A stretch of DNA of 64,000 nt, taken from assembly GCA_032158295.1 (NCBI GenBank), contig CM063250.1, forward strand, positions 1,991,501 through 2,055,500. The letters run 5' to 3'. The DNA is from Pycnopodia helianthoides. Its lineage: Eukaryota > Echinodermata > Asteroidea > Forcipulatida > Asteriidae. Under the pieces are notes generated by a model. The model ran no database searches and was not told where the DNA came from. It saw only the letters and a list, made by a program, of their open reading frames with translations. Of the stretch, positions 9,801-18,653 are shown in pieces. The position numbers were made by a program, and so were the translations under genes. Within the stretch, counting starts at the first letter, position 1. Each line of letters opens with the position of its first letter.

Positions 9801-12681
9801 CTCAAACTTTAAATTGGGTTCTATTTATTTTATAGGCACATGTGTTATTTCTCTTTCTGAATGTTTACCCCATGTTTAATAATTCATTTCAATTTTAAAT
9901 CTTCCTACTTTCCATAACTTTTTCCAGAAGGTTGAGCAAACCTTTTTTTCGCAGTGAGGTAAAAATGTTGGCAAAAGTTCAGGAGGAGAGATTCCCATAT
10001 TTGTGAATGTTTTTCATTAGAGAAAAGATCTAATCATCAAGAGAAGCATTGTGTGTCTTTATTCCCGTAACCTTTACAAGAAGTGCTGTGCAAACTACCT
10101 TTTAGTTGCTGCTTGGCGTCTGTGAGGCAAGCCTTAGCCGAGCCTAACGCTACCAGCCACTGTTGCCTCTCTGCAGGAGATGTTCCTCGGACGTAGAAAT
10201 GCTGCTCGTTAGGAATGATAAGATCAAGACGACACATGTCGGACGGATGAACTGAGGACGCAAGACAGAAAACTTGACTTATGATAAACAATAATAATTC
10301 CTTTTATCATCCTAAATGATAAAATGCCTTATGCTCAGCGAACGGTTCGTGCATTTTACCCCGTCCGTTTTGCTCTACATACATCTAGGTCGATGCGGCG
10401 GCGCACAACATGGCTTTTCAGGAGTTGCCGTTGTTGATGTTCGTTGTCAAGCAACAGCAGGCGGGGTGAAACAAATTGGGTCAAACTTGTAACCAATCAG
10501 TGCTCTGGGTTTAGCATCTATTGTTCAGGCATGGGAATTAACTTTCACTTTGTCACAGTCAGCTAAACTAAGGTTACATCGGTGGAAGCGCAACTATACT
10601 TGCATGACATTATTGGATGTATCACAAATCAGTGTTAATCAGTTATGAAATAAGTAATTATTGGGGCCTGGTGTAAGGCTCTTGTTTTCATGTGACCGGT
10701 TTGCCGAAAGTTAGGTAGCCGAGGTGTTTTGAATAAAATCAGTATAGTTGAATACTGTGGCTTGAAATCACACAACAGAGCTTTTTTGCTTATCATTTGG
10801 AGTCCGAGCATAATATATAGTCTTATATAGCGGACGAATCTACCAATAACGTACTCGAGGAGCTTAAACGAACAGAAACATTTTAAGACAGGCTTTTGCT
10901 TTTGTTTTTAATTGTGCAACCAATTTATGTAGCACCTAATAAGGGTTTACAAGGTGCTGCGGCACATTCAGAGCAAACCCCTTCTCTTAGCGTTAAGTGT
11001 AACTGGGTTCTTTTATGTGCATTACACAACACATGGGACCTATGGCTTTACATCCCATCCGGTCTTGCGGATTTTCCACTCAAATTCGAGCCCTGGATTG
11101 TCAAAACCGTGGGCCATTTTGATGTTTGGTCAAAAAATGCTGAATTAAAACAAGGTCTTCAGAATGTTTTCTACTTAGTGTTTATCTTGGTTTTAAAAGC
11201 CTTAATGTGCTTTTATTACAAATGGCTTTATCTTTATGATTTTTGTGGAATTAGTAAAAAAAAATGAAGAAAAACAAATTTGTCACTTTTTTGGGGGGAG
11301 CGTATCGGCTGAAATTTGCGCGTATCTGCACGCAATCTGCACGTATCTGCCAGATAAGCTAGCCTGATACACGGAAACATAAAAGATTTACCGATTATTT
11401 CACAGCATGCTATTTTGACCGATCCTTTACTCCCGAGATGAACTTCGTCTTGGGATTTGTAATATGCCAGGATGCCTTTGTCGAGAACAAACCATCTTAA
11501 CTGCCACCCTGCAAGACAAGATAGAAACAATCAAATAAAGGTAATGGATATAATTGCCAACCACTGGTTAACCATTCGATCCTTGTAAATTCGGTTTGCG
11601 GTAACACCATGTGTATATCTACAGTGCTGTGTAGATTTTTGTTCTTTAAAGAACTTGTCTTGCTATTTATTCTACTGCTGTGGAGTAGATTTTCGGAATT
11701 CGGGAGACTTCTCAGTTCTGAAAAGAACTGTCCTGCTTTTACTAAACTACCACCTGGGCGGAGCTAGGCGGAAGGTAGAAAATCGGCTGGGACTACTACT
11801 TTCGCTTAGTGGATTGAGGGGACTTCTCATTATTGACTTCACTGCCGCGGCCGCGGAGTGAGTTCTTTTGGTCTAGCTTGCTCTTGCCATCGTCAGGAGA
11901 TCCTTGATCGAACTTGCTCTTATTCCCACATTTTTATCATAGACTTAATAAACTAACTCAACTGTAACTGCAATCTTTATAATCGTAACCTTTGACCTTG
12001 ATCCTCACAACAGTCAAAGAGGATGCAATTACTGTTACTTACTGGTGATACTTTGCTGACTGCTGTCATAAACCGTAGACTCGCTAGGTTGCATGACTAA
12101 GCTTAAACAAGGGAATTACACTTTTTGACTCATTTTTGACCAGAAATAACCATCTTATTTACAATTTACACCAAATGATTATGTCTCTGGTCATTAAACA
12201 AGTGAAAAAGTGGCGGTCGGATACAAACATTTTAAAACGCATGCAGCATTTTTCCCAGTAGATAAATTTTGATTGTATGTTAAACCCATGACGTTAAAAT
12301 TCACGCCATTACCAATATTCTATTTGGAATAGTTCATCTCAATCTTGGATCACTGTGATGTGATCAATACATAGAACTTATTGTGTCATTTAAATTTTAT
12401 TCCATTATTCTGAGTCTGAGACCATAGAGAAAGGACCTTTCTCTATGCTGAGACTAAGACTGACATACATGACATAGAATAGATTAACTCAGATTTAGGT
12501 GAAAAACACCTTTTTGACTTGGTTGACTTTTCTTAATTGAATTGAAATGTCATTCAGCATGGTATTGACCAAGTTGACATCCGATCCAGTTTGAACCCGG
12601 TACATTGAAAAATATAACACAATAATACTAACCAGCCAAATAGTTTGTCCACTTAAAAAGCACTCCTTCCATTTCAGGCAT
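817..12681 (-). CDS. PLEKHA8: PLEKHA8/FAPP2-like PH + GLTP lipid-transfer protein (3' end outside window)
   Basis: Minus-strand gene read through 11 exons with GT-AG borders: 12681-12633, 11508-11392, 10251-10099, 8006-7885, 6953-6798, 5702-5662, 4742-4419, 3985-3900, 2994-2936, 2211-2081 and 948-817. Phases join without a break up to exon 11. Exons 1-3 code a PH domain starting [19 protein letters not shown], with the FAPP hallmarks [14 protein letters not shown] and, in exon 4, [14 protein letters not shown]. Exons 8-11 code a glycolipid-transfer (GLTP) domain: the [11 protein letters not shown] block holds the Asp/Asn/Lys headgroup site, LMWLRR the stacking Trp, and KYHGW the His. By family, FAPP2 binds Golgi PI4P and ARF1 through PH and carries glucosylceramide. 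PLEKHA3 lacks GLTP, so this is the PLEKHA8 type or the pre-duplication ancestor. About 456 residues are visible; human FAPP2 has about 519, so roughly 65 C-terminal residues lie left of base 1. Exon 11 is frameshifted (separate entry). The MPEM start is chosen because MEGVL aligns with the family start. Confidence 0.93.
881..893 (-). other. PLEKHA8: One-base frameshift inside PLEKHA8 exon 11 (GLTP domain)
   Basis: On the minus strand, exon 11 opens in the frame giving [18 protein letters not shown]. The expected continuation, [19 protein letters not shown], is only found in another frame; staying in the first gives an unrelated sequence and then a stop just past the donor. The switch falls within about 13 bases and equals one missing base. 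Exon 11 is 132 nt, whereas 133 nt would give a phase-0 donor. The rest of the gene is intact. It is either a base lost in the assembly or a real allele that would remove the last part of the lipid-binding domain, including its His. Confidence 0.8.
1329..1987. repeat. 72-bp minisatellite, about 9 copies, with self-complementary unit ends
   Basis: Units of 70-75 bp recur with CATGAAGTATCAGGCCTGCA starts near 1331, 1469, 1540, 1610, 1684, 1757, 1829, 1904 and 1977. Each unit carries CATGGAGGCAA and TTGCCTCCATG, so single strands can fold at each unit junction. The array lies in intron 10 of the PLEKHA8-like gene. It explains all the short glycine-, histidine- and cysteine-rich open frames on both strands here, none of which is a gene. 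Confidence 0.93.
2709..2882. repeat. Degenerate tandem repeat (~45 bp, 4 copies)
   Basis: The motif TATGAGTGCAGTTGACTAAA and close variants recur four times, mostly followed by a CCTAATGGTAA block. The array is intronic, just downstream (minus strand) of PLEKHA8 exon 9. Confidence 0.75.
3258..3470 (-). mobile_element. tRNA-derived SINE copy
   Basis: Diverged minus-strand copy of the same SINE family, inside PLEKHA8 intron 8. The tRNA-like head (GGTCTAGGGCACCAGACTCA) lies at the right end and the body carries the same CTTGAGTAACGCAC block as the other copies. Confidence 0.5.
5185..5573. mobile_element. MITE family C, ~389 bp, TTAA borders
   Basis: The element starts TTAAAAGACACTGGACACC and ends GGTGT-type inverted sequence CCAATAGTGTCCAGTGCCTT plus TAA. 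A second, inverted copy lies at 42017-42402. No coding capacity. The short plus-strand frame inside it is not a gene. Confidence 0.75.
5800..5972 (+). mobile_element. Second tRNA-derived SINE family, copy 1
   Basis: It contains a good B-box (GGTCGTGGGTTCGAATCCCA) followed by a body with TACTGAGTATATGCAGTGCTT and CATCAGCGTATTGGTACAAA, shared with copies near 48150, 48740, 50720 and 54000 (those inverted). A related fragment follows at about 6250-6380. Confidence 0.55.
5973..6201. mobile_element. piggyBac-like MITE, 229 bp, TTAA target site
   Basis: The left end reads TTAACCCTCCTACTGTC and the right end GACAGCAAGAGGGTTAA. The CCCT...AGGG termini inside TTAA fit piggyBac target and terminal rules. 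Related copies: 15353-15582 (full, inverted) and about 28408-28598 (left end missing). No transposase. Confidence 0.75.
6377..6717. mobile_element. MITE family B, ~341 bp, TTAA borders
   Basis: It starts TTAAAGGTATTGTACACTTT and ends with the inverse AGTGTACAGGGCCTTTAA. Copies at 30940-31280 (same orientation) and 63128-63477 (inverted) match along most of their length. Confidence 0.78.
8120..8605 (+). CDS. Penelope-like element GIY-YIG endonuclease C-terminal fragment
   Basis: A 161-residue ORF. Residues about 19-45 give the Penelope endonuclease signature: [17 protein letters not shown] with a following RLKEHK, i.e. the Cys pair, the VYIG half of GIY-YIG and the Arg/His motifs. Then come [20 protein letters not shown] and an IREAIEIHK block typical of the family's C terminus. 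In an active element this domain nicks DNA for target-primed reverse transcription. Here the RT part is missing, so the fragment is probably not functional as a transposon protein, although its frame is still open. The tail after about residue 115 is Pro/Thr/Ser/His-rich. The ATG is just the first in the truncated frame and may not be a real start. It is unlike its host gene and antisense to it. Confidence 0.75.
   Translation: MYLVRLDSIWVLRHCMVRYPCSCGKVYIGEMGRDLKTRLKEHKAHGRRGEYDKSAIVKHSADLDHVIDWDQAQIIAPERHWYTRRIREAIEIHKHNTMHQDIGYFISNIWHTILPPYSTGIPQSTDTPHYTGHSHTMGNPHNNSEPSNHSSLFRRTNQSSE
8668..8707 (+). ncRNA. Hammerhead-ribozyme-like motif of the Penelope-like element
   Basis: CTGACGA (8668-8674), one extra T, then a perfect 6-bp stem GACTAG/CTAGTC with loop AGCAAG, then GAAA (8694-8697) and CGTTGAGACC. 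This matches the conserved hammerhead core CUGANGA-stem II-GAAA, except for the unpaired U before stem II. Penelope-like elements are known to carry hammerheads in this position. Stem III is very short, so activity may need a dimer. Cleavage is not proven by sequence. Confidence 0.45.
9365..9506 (+). mobile_element. Second, short Penelope-like fragment
   Basis: The sequence repeats 8456-8600 almost exactly (ATCCTACCACCCTACTCTAC onward), with one inserted A, and stops at CAATCAGAGCA. It interrupts an older dispersed repeat that spans about 9180-9850. Confidence 0.8.
10915..11100 (-). mobile_element. SINE tail fragment
   Basis: It contains the AAGGTGCTGCGGCACATTCA and CAAACCCCTTCTCTTAGCG blocks shared with SINE copies at 280-490 and 29826-30105. 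The tRNA-like head is not recognisable. It lies in PLEKHA8 intron 2. Confidence 0.5.
11585..11900 (-). mobile_element. Inverted copy of the Penelope-like terminal repeat
   Basis: It reads as the reverse complement of about 8665-8980: GGTTTGCGGTAACACCATGT near 11590, the ACTGAGAAGTCTCCCGAATT block, and the hammerhead start CTGACGATGGCAAGAGCAAG at the far end. The GAAACG half of the hammerhead is lost, so this copy looks decayed. It lies in PLEKHA8 intron 1. Confidence 0.75.
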
Positions 12682-13513
12682 TATTTTGCCTCGTAACCGT
12701 AACAAATAGCGATAATTTAGTCCCAAATCGTGTACTTTCAGTTCCGCTATGCGCTATCGGCCAAGTCAGCAACGTCTATATTTACAACGTGTATTTAGTG
12801 GTAAATCGAAATCCCATTTTAACCTGCAGTTGGTGCTAGACTCATTCGAAAAATATTGAGGGGTGTTTCTTTGATCAGTTTTGAAATATAAATTAATATT
12901 TTTTCACTCTACTAATGTTATGTAAATTTTAAGATAAATAACAAATTTGTTAATTACTGTCAAAATAATTTTACTCTAATAACTTGTTATATTTGATGTT
13001 TTCGTGTGATACTTTTGGAATACATAAATATTCCCACCCTCTTTTTTAATCAAAAAGTAGTTGATCGCGTACCCTTTTTATATGTGTATTGTGAAACATT
13101 TACTCACAGTTACATTATTCACCAGACTATGCCTTTCTGTGTGAGGATCGTAATTAGTTCCGTGTACTTGGTTCATTTAATTCATTTAATGTGACAGTTG
13201 AGCGATTTTTATTAGACATCAAATTAGTTATTACCTTTAAACAACGTCAACTCAATACTTTTGTTAGTGAAAAAAACATAATTTCGTACTCATTTTTTGA
13301 GATTCACGAACTATCCGTTAGATTAAACAAAAATTGTATTGTTGTTTATAACATTGACACGTTGCTAAATAATGTGTACTGAGTGTGTAGGCGTGGAATA
13401 AAGTCAGTCGTAGTTTTGATCGCCGCTCGTACATCGAATCAGTCTTGGAATTGTTTTCCCCTTTGTCGACCATCTCTGTCATAAACTAATATTGTACTGA
13501 AGTCAAACTCAAG
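12682..13513. promoter_or_regulatory. Probable bidirectional promoter between PLEKHA8 and FKBP7/14
   Basis: 832 bp separate two divergent start codons. The part next to PLEKHA8 (about 12690-12800) is richer in G+C and CpG, while 12860-13380 is very AT-rich. No TATA box or factor site was assigned with confidence. The call rests on the head-to-head arrangement, which matches the human FKBP7-PLEKHA3 and FKBP14-PLEKHA8 pairs. Short open frames in the AT-rich part (13006-13382) look like chance. Confidence 0.6.
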
Positions 13514-16500
13514 ATGAAGGCACGGTGTTTTTTCTTTGTTAATTGTGCGGTATTCTTGTACCTGTTTATTGCTTCGGCATCGGCGCAGTTCGACGAGGCC
13601 AACGAGTTCGAAGTAGAGGACAACGAGGAGGCGCCGCCACCACCACTTCCGGAGTTTCCACAGGGTGTTACAGTCAAAAGAGTGAAGTCACTCTATAAAT
13701 GTGAAAGATTGGCCGTACCCGGAAATTGGTTGGAGATTGAATTTGTCGCACAACAAATGAAGGATGACGAAACCATTCTTGAAAGATTTGATTCTACGTA
13801 AGTATTTATTCTGACTTTAGACCCAGTTACTGGGGGCGGGGCGCTGTAGTGTAGGCCAACTCCTTATTCGAAATTTTTGACAAATTTGGCCGATCATGTC
13901 ATAATTTCGAAAACGGAGTACAGCGCCCCAGTTACTGGGTCTATATTCTGACCATTTCTGATCTGACTTTAATGTCAAGTATTACTTTTCTATTTCATTA
14001 TATTATATTAAACTTGTTATCACTTAGTTTAGTGATTTTTATTGTTTACTTCCATATTTTTATGTTGTCATGGTTAACTTAAAATAAATCATGGACTTAC
14101 TTTTCTGCTGTTTATGTTTCAATAAACTCAATTGCGGCAATATGCGCCATCTTTGCTCAGGGGGCAGATTTGTTCATTTAGAACACTTGTTCGTCTGGAA
14201 GATGTGTGAATGGTGACAGTTCAGGCACTGGGTCACAGATGGCAACAAGTGTTTACAAATAAACAAATTCCCTTAAACAAGATGTTGCACATTTTTCATG
14301 ATAAATAATGTATGATTATTATCATTATTAAAGTTGAGTGTCTTAATCAAACTCATTTTATTTGTTTTCTCAAGTAAATCGAGAAAAAGATCCTTGATGA
14401 TCGAAGTTGGTGGAGATCAGAAACTACCAGGATTGTACGAAGGCCTGATGGGTGTTTGTGTCGGTGAAGAACGAGAGATTACCATACAGCCTGGACCCAT
14501 GTTGGAAGTAGATGCCAGATATGGTACGAGACACCAGATCATTTGTGAAAATTATACCAGCCCTGTTAAAGATTTTTGGAGAGATCAATTAATTTCCATT
14601 CCTAATTTCAGTAAATAAACCACAAAGTCATCCGGTAAAAGTGTCATCAACTTCTGTTTTATGTGTTACTTTTAGTGAAAACTAAATTTTATGTTATGCA
14701 GTGAACTTAGTGCACATTCAGATAATTCTGTTGTTATTTCAATTGATGCAATCAAAATAAGCAATAGTGAACTTAGAGGTCTTCAAATGCTATTTTTCCT
14801 GACTTTGTCAGTTGTTCGGATGGAAATATATCTCTGGAGAATCTGTACTGGGCCCAATTTCATAGAGCTGCTTCAGCAGAAAATTGTGCATAACAACTTT
14901 TTGCTTAGCAAAAATAAGCAGGATACCAGTCACAGACTGCACATGTGACATGCTATTTTGGCTGGGAACCTTATTCTGGTACATAATTTTGTTGTGCTTA
15001 GCCATTTGGTTGTGTTTAAGCAGCTCTATGAAATTGGGCCCTGGTATGAGCTTTATAATCAGTGAGCTCTCAGTATGGAACAAGTCAAGGTTTTCCCAAA
15101 TATTTCAATCATTTCATTTTTCTGCACGTATACAATATTTTAGAATCATCAGTCTGGGAATCAGATCTAAAGATGACCACAGTGTGAATATCGTAATCAT
15201 TTGCACTGTTTCTGTTTTAAAAAAATGTAAAGAAAAATTGTTTTCAGGTTATAAATAGAAATTATAACAGGTTTTCAGAGGTGCACTGTCTTAATTCTGA
15301 GTAGCAGTCGACATTCAAAACTGTTATAAACCCAGTCATATAATTCAGTTCATTAACCCTCTTGCTGTCTGACCATTCAATACCATTCACTGTGGTTTTG
15401 AATGATAGATAAACTATGCCAGCCTGCATTATGATACCATGAGGGAATGCATGTACACAGTACACAGTTAGTTCTGTGCACAGTTGTGCCACCATACACA
15501 ACCTTGGCAGTCGAATGGTTTCAAATGGTTGGTCAACTCACTGGAAAATGTTGCCAAGAGTCACTGAGAGTAGGAGGGTTAATGTTTATTTTTCTTGATT
15601 CCCAAGGTCTTAAACAGCCCAAGACTGACAGGGAGGCTGTGTACACAATAACAGTCAGATCTATACAGGATTTGAAACCATCAAATATCTTCGATATGAT
15701 GGATGCGGATAAGGATGATCAAATAACAAGAGATGAGGTGGGTAGCTAGCCCTGTAACCCCCCCCCCTTCCACCCCGCCCCTCCATTTGTATGGGCTGAT
15801 GAGTCAAGTAACAAACCATCTCTACTCACACTTGTAGCATGTCGTGGCCGAGCTGTTAAGAGCACCAGACTCAAGCTCTGGTGTTTCTGATCAGCAGAGT
15901 GCGGGTTCGAGTCCCAGTCATGGCACTAGGTGTCATTAACCAAGCTACTTTACCATAATTGCTTCGTCCTTCGAATGGGACATTAAGCCATAGATCCCGT
16001 GTACCAGGATTGGTAGTGCACGTAAAATAACCCAGGACACTTATCAAGGAAGAGTTAGGGTTAACCCCGGTGTTTCTGGTTCCTATTCCCAACTCATGGC
16101 ACTATTTGCTCAAGTTTGGGGATAATTCAATTCAAATTCAAAGCAACAATTATTTCCACATATCATCGTCAAGCAAAAAATAATGATACAGTCAATACAA
16201 ACAAATGTGGAGGAATGTTCCAAAAGGCGGGGCTTTTCAAGGAACAGCCTACAAAAAACGAAACAAAACAACAGCTTTACAATAGACGAATAAACAGTTT
16301 AGAATTAGTCATCCCCACACCACATTTTCCATCAACTTCCCATATTTTCTCAGGTAGAAGGGTCAAGTTACAGTATGGAAGCAACTTAACCCCACCCCGC
16401 CCCACCAGCCCCACATCACTACTATTGGTTGAATAAGTTGTTCATTAAAGGCACATTACAGAATTGGTAATTGTAAAATATACTTTTGATCACAGATTTA

Positions 16501-18421
16501 CATAAAACTTACACGGTCTAATGATGATGATAGTAGAAAACATCCCTAGAAATATTTCTGGCTGAAATGCCATATTTGATGAGAAATAAATCAAACTAAT
16601 TTCCGATCGGAGTTTATCGCTCATGAGCGTTTTATTCATGCATTGTATAACACATGCAAATTTGTAATCGGTTTTGCACTATTTTCTCGTGACCCAGATG
16701 GCCGATCGATCTCAAACTTCTACAGGTTTGTCAGTTTATGTATATGGTGGATTACATAAAGTGCTTACACTGCCAGCAACTGTTTTGTTAGCAAAAACCA
16801 ATTCTGTAATGTTCCTTTAATATGGTGTAGTTGCAATCAACACCCATTCCCATTGTTTGTGGCTTTCAGGTACAGCTTATAAGCAACCTCCCATCTTATT
16901 AGTGTTAGATTAAGCATAGAGTAAGGGTCATGGAGTAAGGAGCTAAGTTTGTGTGCTCAATACCTGTACGAAATTGATACACGTGTACAAAACAGTTACA
17001 CGTGTACATACGTATGTAAAAACTCTATAGTTAGCTTTGGTATTCTGAAACTGCAAAAATCTCCCATTGTTGTACCGTAACCACAATACTGCCATGAACT
17101 GTGTATATGTATTTTGGCTTCATTCCCCAGTGCAATAGATTGTGTTCAGTCACCCGTGAGGCTGACCTTCCTATTATTTAGTTACCTTGCATGAGTCTTA
17201 AACTGTGTTTTGTTGAGCGGCTAACAAAATGCTCTCGCATGGTCCTTGCTGCCAAAAATTACCCCAGTCGGGATGTTTCATTTACCCTGATTGGAACTTC
17301 TCCCAATGAAGTACTGTGATAGTGTAATAAGCCTGCTACACTTGGGTTGTTTTAAGCCAAATTATCCCAATATGGGCAAGAGTTTTACCGTGACTTGAAT
17401 ATTCTTCTTGCAAAGAGGATATCAGTCAACAGTGGTACAAAATTTCGGAAACCATTAGGTGAAAATAACAAATTGATGAATGTTTAAAGGAACATTACAG
17501 AATTGGTAAGAAAAAAACTAGTAAAATATACTTTTGATCACAGATTTACATAAAACTTACACGGTCTAATGATGATGATAGTAGAAAACATCCCTTGAAA
17601 TATTTCTGCCTGAAATGCCATATTTGATGAGAAAAGAATAAACTAATTTTCCGATTGGAGTTTATCGCTCAGTGAGCGTTTTATTCATTTGTTGAATCTA
17701 TATGATTTCATGCAAATGTGTAATCGGTTTTTCACTATTTTCTCGTGACCCAGATGGCCGATCGATCTCAAACTTCTACAGGTTTGTCAGTTTATGTATA
17801 TGGTGGATTACATAAAGTGCTTACACTGTCAGCAAGTGTTTTGTTAGCAAAACCAATTCTGTAATGTTCCTTTAATGATGTTGAATGTTAAATATTGACC
17901 ATGCATGGATAGTTCTAACTTAACTCATCCCAATGAACAACAATTTCTAACTTGTAACATTGTTTTCCTGTCTTTCCCCCATTCTTCCTCTTCCACTTTT
18001 ACTGTCTGTCCTGAATGCTTTTTACTTTTTCATGTGCAATTTTTCCTTTTGTTGATGCTTATTCTACTGGAATGTTTAATATTCAACTGCTTTTTCAAAC
18101 CTACGAATACTCACATTTTGCTCTACTCCCAACCTCTTGACTTACTGTCACGTACATCAACACTGATTAATTCCCCCTGTGTTTGCTACTCACTAACTCT
18201 TTCTCTCTGCTAATCATAATGTGGCACCCTCAATTCCCTACACCATACTAACTTCCTTGATCGAGCAGGTTGAGTCTTTCTTCAAAGGCCAAGGCCTTGG
18301 CGAAAATGAATCAACTGAAGAAGTCATTCAGGCTATGTTTCAGTCCCAAGATTCGAATAAGGACAATGTGATATCTTTTGAGGAATTTAGAGGGCCCAAA
18401 CATTTTCATGACGAGTTTTGA
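13514..18421 (+). CDS. FKBP14: FKBP7/FKBP14-like ER peptidyl-prolyl isomerase with two EF-hands
   Basis: Four exons: 13514-13797, 14375-14523, 15607-15737 and 18269-18421; phases fit and give 238 residues. Residues 1-25 are a signal peptide (hydrophobic core ending SASAQ). An acidic, Pro-rich linker follows, then one FKBP domain (about 50-165) with FDST, a GLYEGLMGVCVGEERE block, ARYG and the last strand AVYTITVRSI. Cys63 and Cys123 match the disulfide pair of FKBP14. EF-hand 1 is DADKDDQITRDE (177-188) and EF-hand 2 DSNKDNVISFEE (216-227). The C terminus is HDEF, an ER-retrieval signal variant. By family, these proteins fold procollagen and other clients in the ER lumen. The usual active-site Trp is Leu115; as I recall, human FKBP7 also has Leu there, so isomerase activity may be weak. 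The gene is probably the single ancestor of vertebrate FKBP7 and FKBP14; the symbol is approximate. An alternative last exon is listed separately. An ATTAAA at 18492 could end this isoform. Confidence 0.9.
13818..13943. mobile_element. ~126-bp MITE with inverted ends, next to FKBP exon 1 donor
   Basis: The left end TAGACCCAGTTACTGGG is mirrored by CCCAGTTACTGGGTCTA at the right, and GCGCTGTA/TACAGCGC continues the arms. Borders at TA suggest a Tc1/mariner-type MITE. It starts 20 bases after the exon 1 donor. Confidence 0.8.
14850..15041. mobile_element. MITE family D (GGGCCCAATTTCATAGAGCTG ends), FKBP intron 2
   Basis: Terminal inverted repeats GGGCCCAATTTCATAGAGCT and AGCTCTATGAAATTGGGCCC enclose about 190 bp. 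Other copies: 20821-21009, 26513-26628 and 33725-33865, with single-ended pieces near 1220, 42600, 57805 and 59050. Confidence 0.85.
15353..15582. mobile_element. piggyBac-like MITE, 230 bp, just upstream of FKBP exon 3
   Basis: Inverted copy of 5973-6201, with TTAA at both ends. Its right end lies 24 bases before the acceptor of exon 3, so only a short native intron stretch remains between them. Confidence 0.8.
15835..16095 (+). mobile_element. tRNA-derived SINE, well preserved copy
   Basis: The head has an A-box (GTGGCCGAGCTGTTAAGAGC) and a B-box (GGGTTCGAGTCCC) spaced like a type II (Leu/Ser-like) tRNA. The body contains TTGCTTCGTCCTTCGAATGG and ends in the AACCCCGGTGTTTCTGG block. The anticodon arm and 3' acceptor are not conserved, so it is a SINE and not a tRNA gene. 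It lies in FKBP intron 3. Confidence 0.7.
16445..16820. mobile_element. MITE family A, copy 1
   Basis: It starts TTAAAGGCACATTACAGAAT and ends CCAATTCTGTAATGTTCCTT plus TAA. It is 90%-like by eye to copies at 17484-17875 (same orientation) and 49567-49960 and 57871-58255 (both inverted). A CGATCGATC-type block lies in the middle. No ORF. Confidence 0.85.
17484..17875. mobile_element. MITE family A, copy 2
   Basis: The same element and orientation as 16445-16820, about 660 bp further on, with TTAAAGGAACATTACAGAAT at its left end. Both lie in FKBP intron 3. Confidence 0.85.
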
Positions 18422-18653
18422 TTATTTCTGCTTTTGGGTAAACCTGTCATTGTCTCACTTTGCTCTTTCCTTTCCCTTCACCTCTTTTCCCATTAAACTC
18501 AAACCTTTGTGTAATTCATGGTTTTTAATAATCCATACACATTTTCAATCTGGACTACACATGAACGTTTCTCACTTTCTCCACCCATCGTTCTTGCCGT
18601 CGTCGTTGAAATCATGATATTTTTTTTTCGTTTTTCTTCGGTCCTGGTATCAG

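Noticed and set aside
14524..14618. FKBP exon 2 read through to its stop (ending NFSK)
   Set aside because: Splicing at GTACGA (14524) into 15607 restores the last FKBP strand and the EF-hand in frame, so the read-through is intronic.
15839..15912. tRNA gene candidate with A- and B-boxes
   Set aside because: The acceptor stem does not close, and the same head recurs with a conserved tail at many sites, so it is a SINE.
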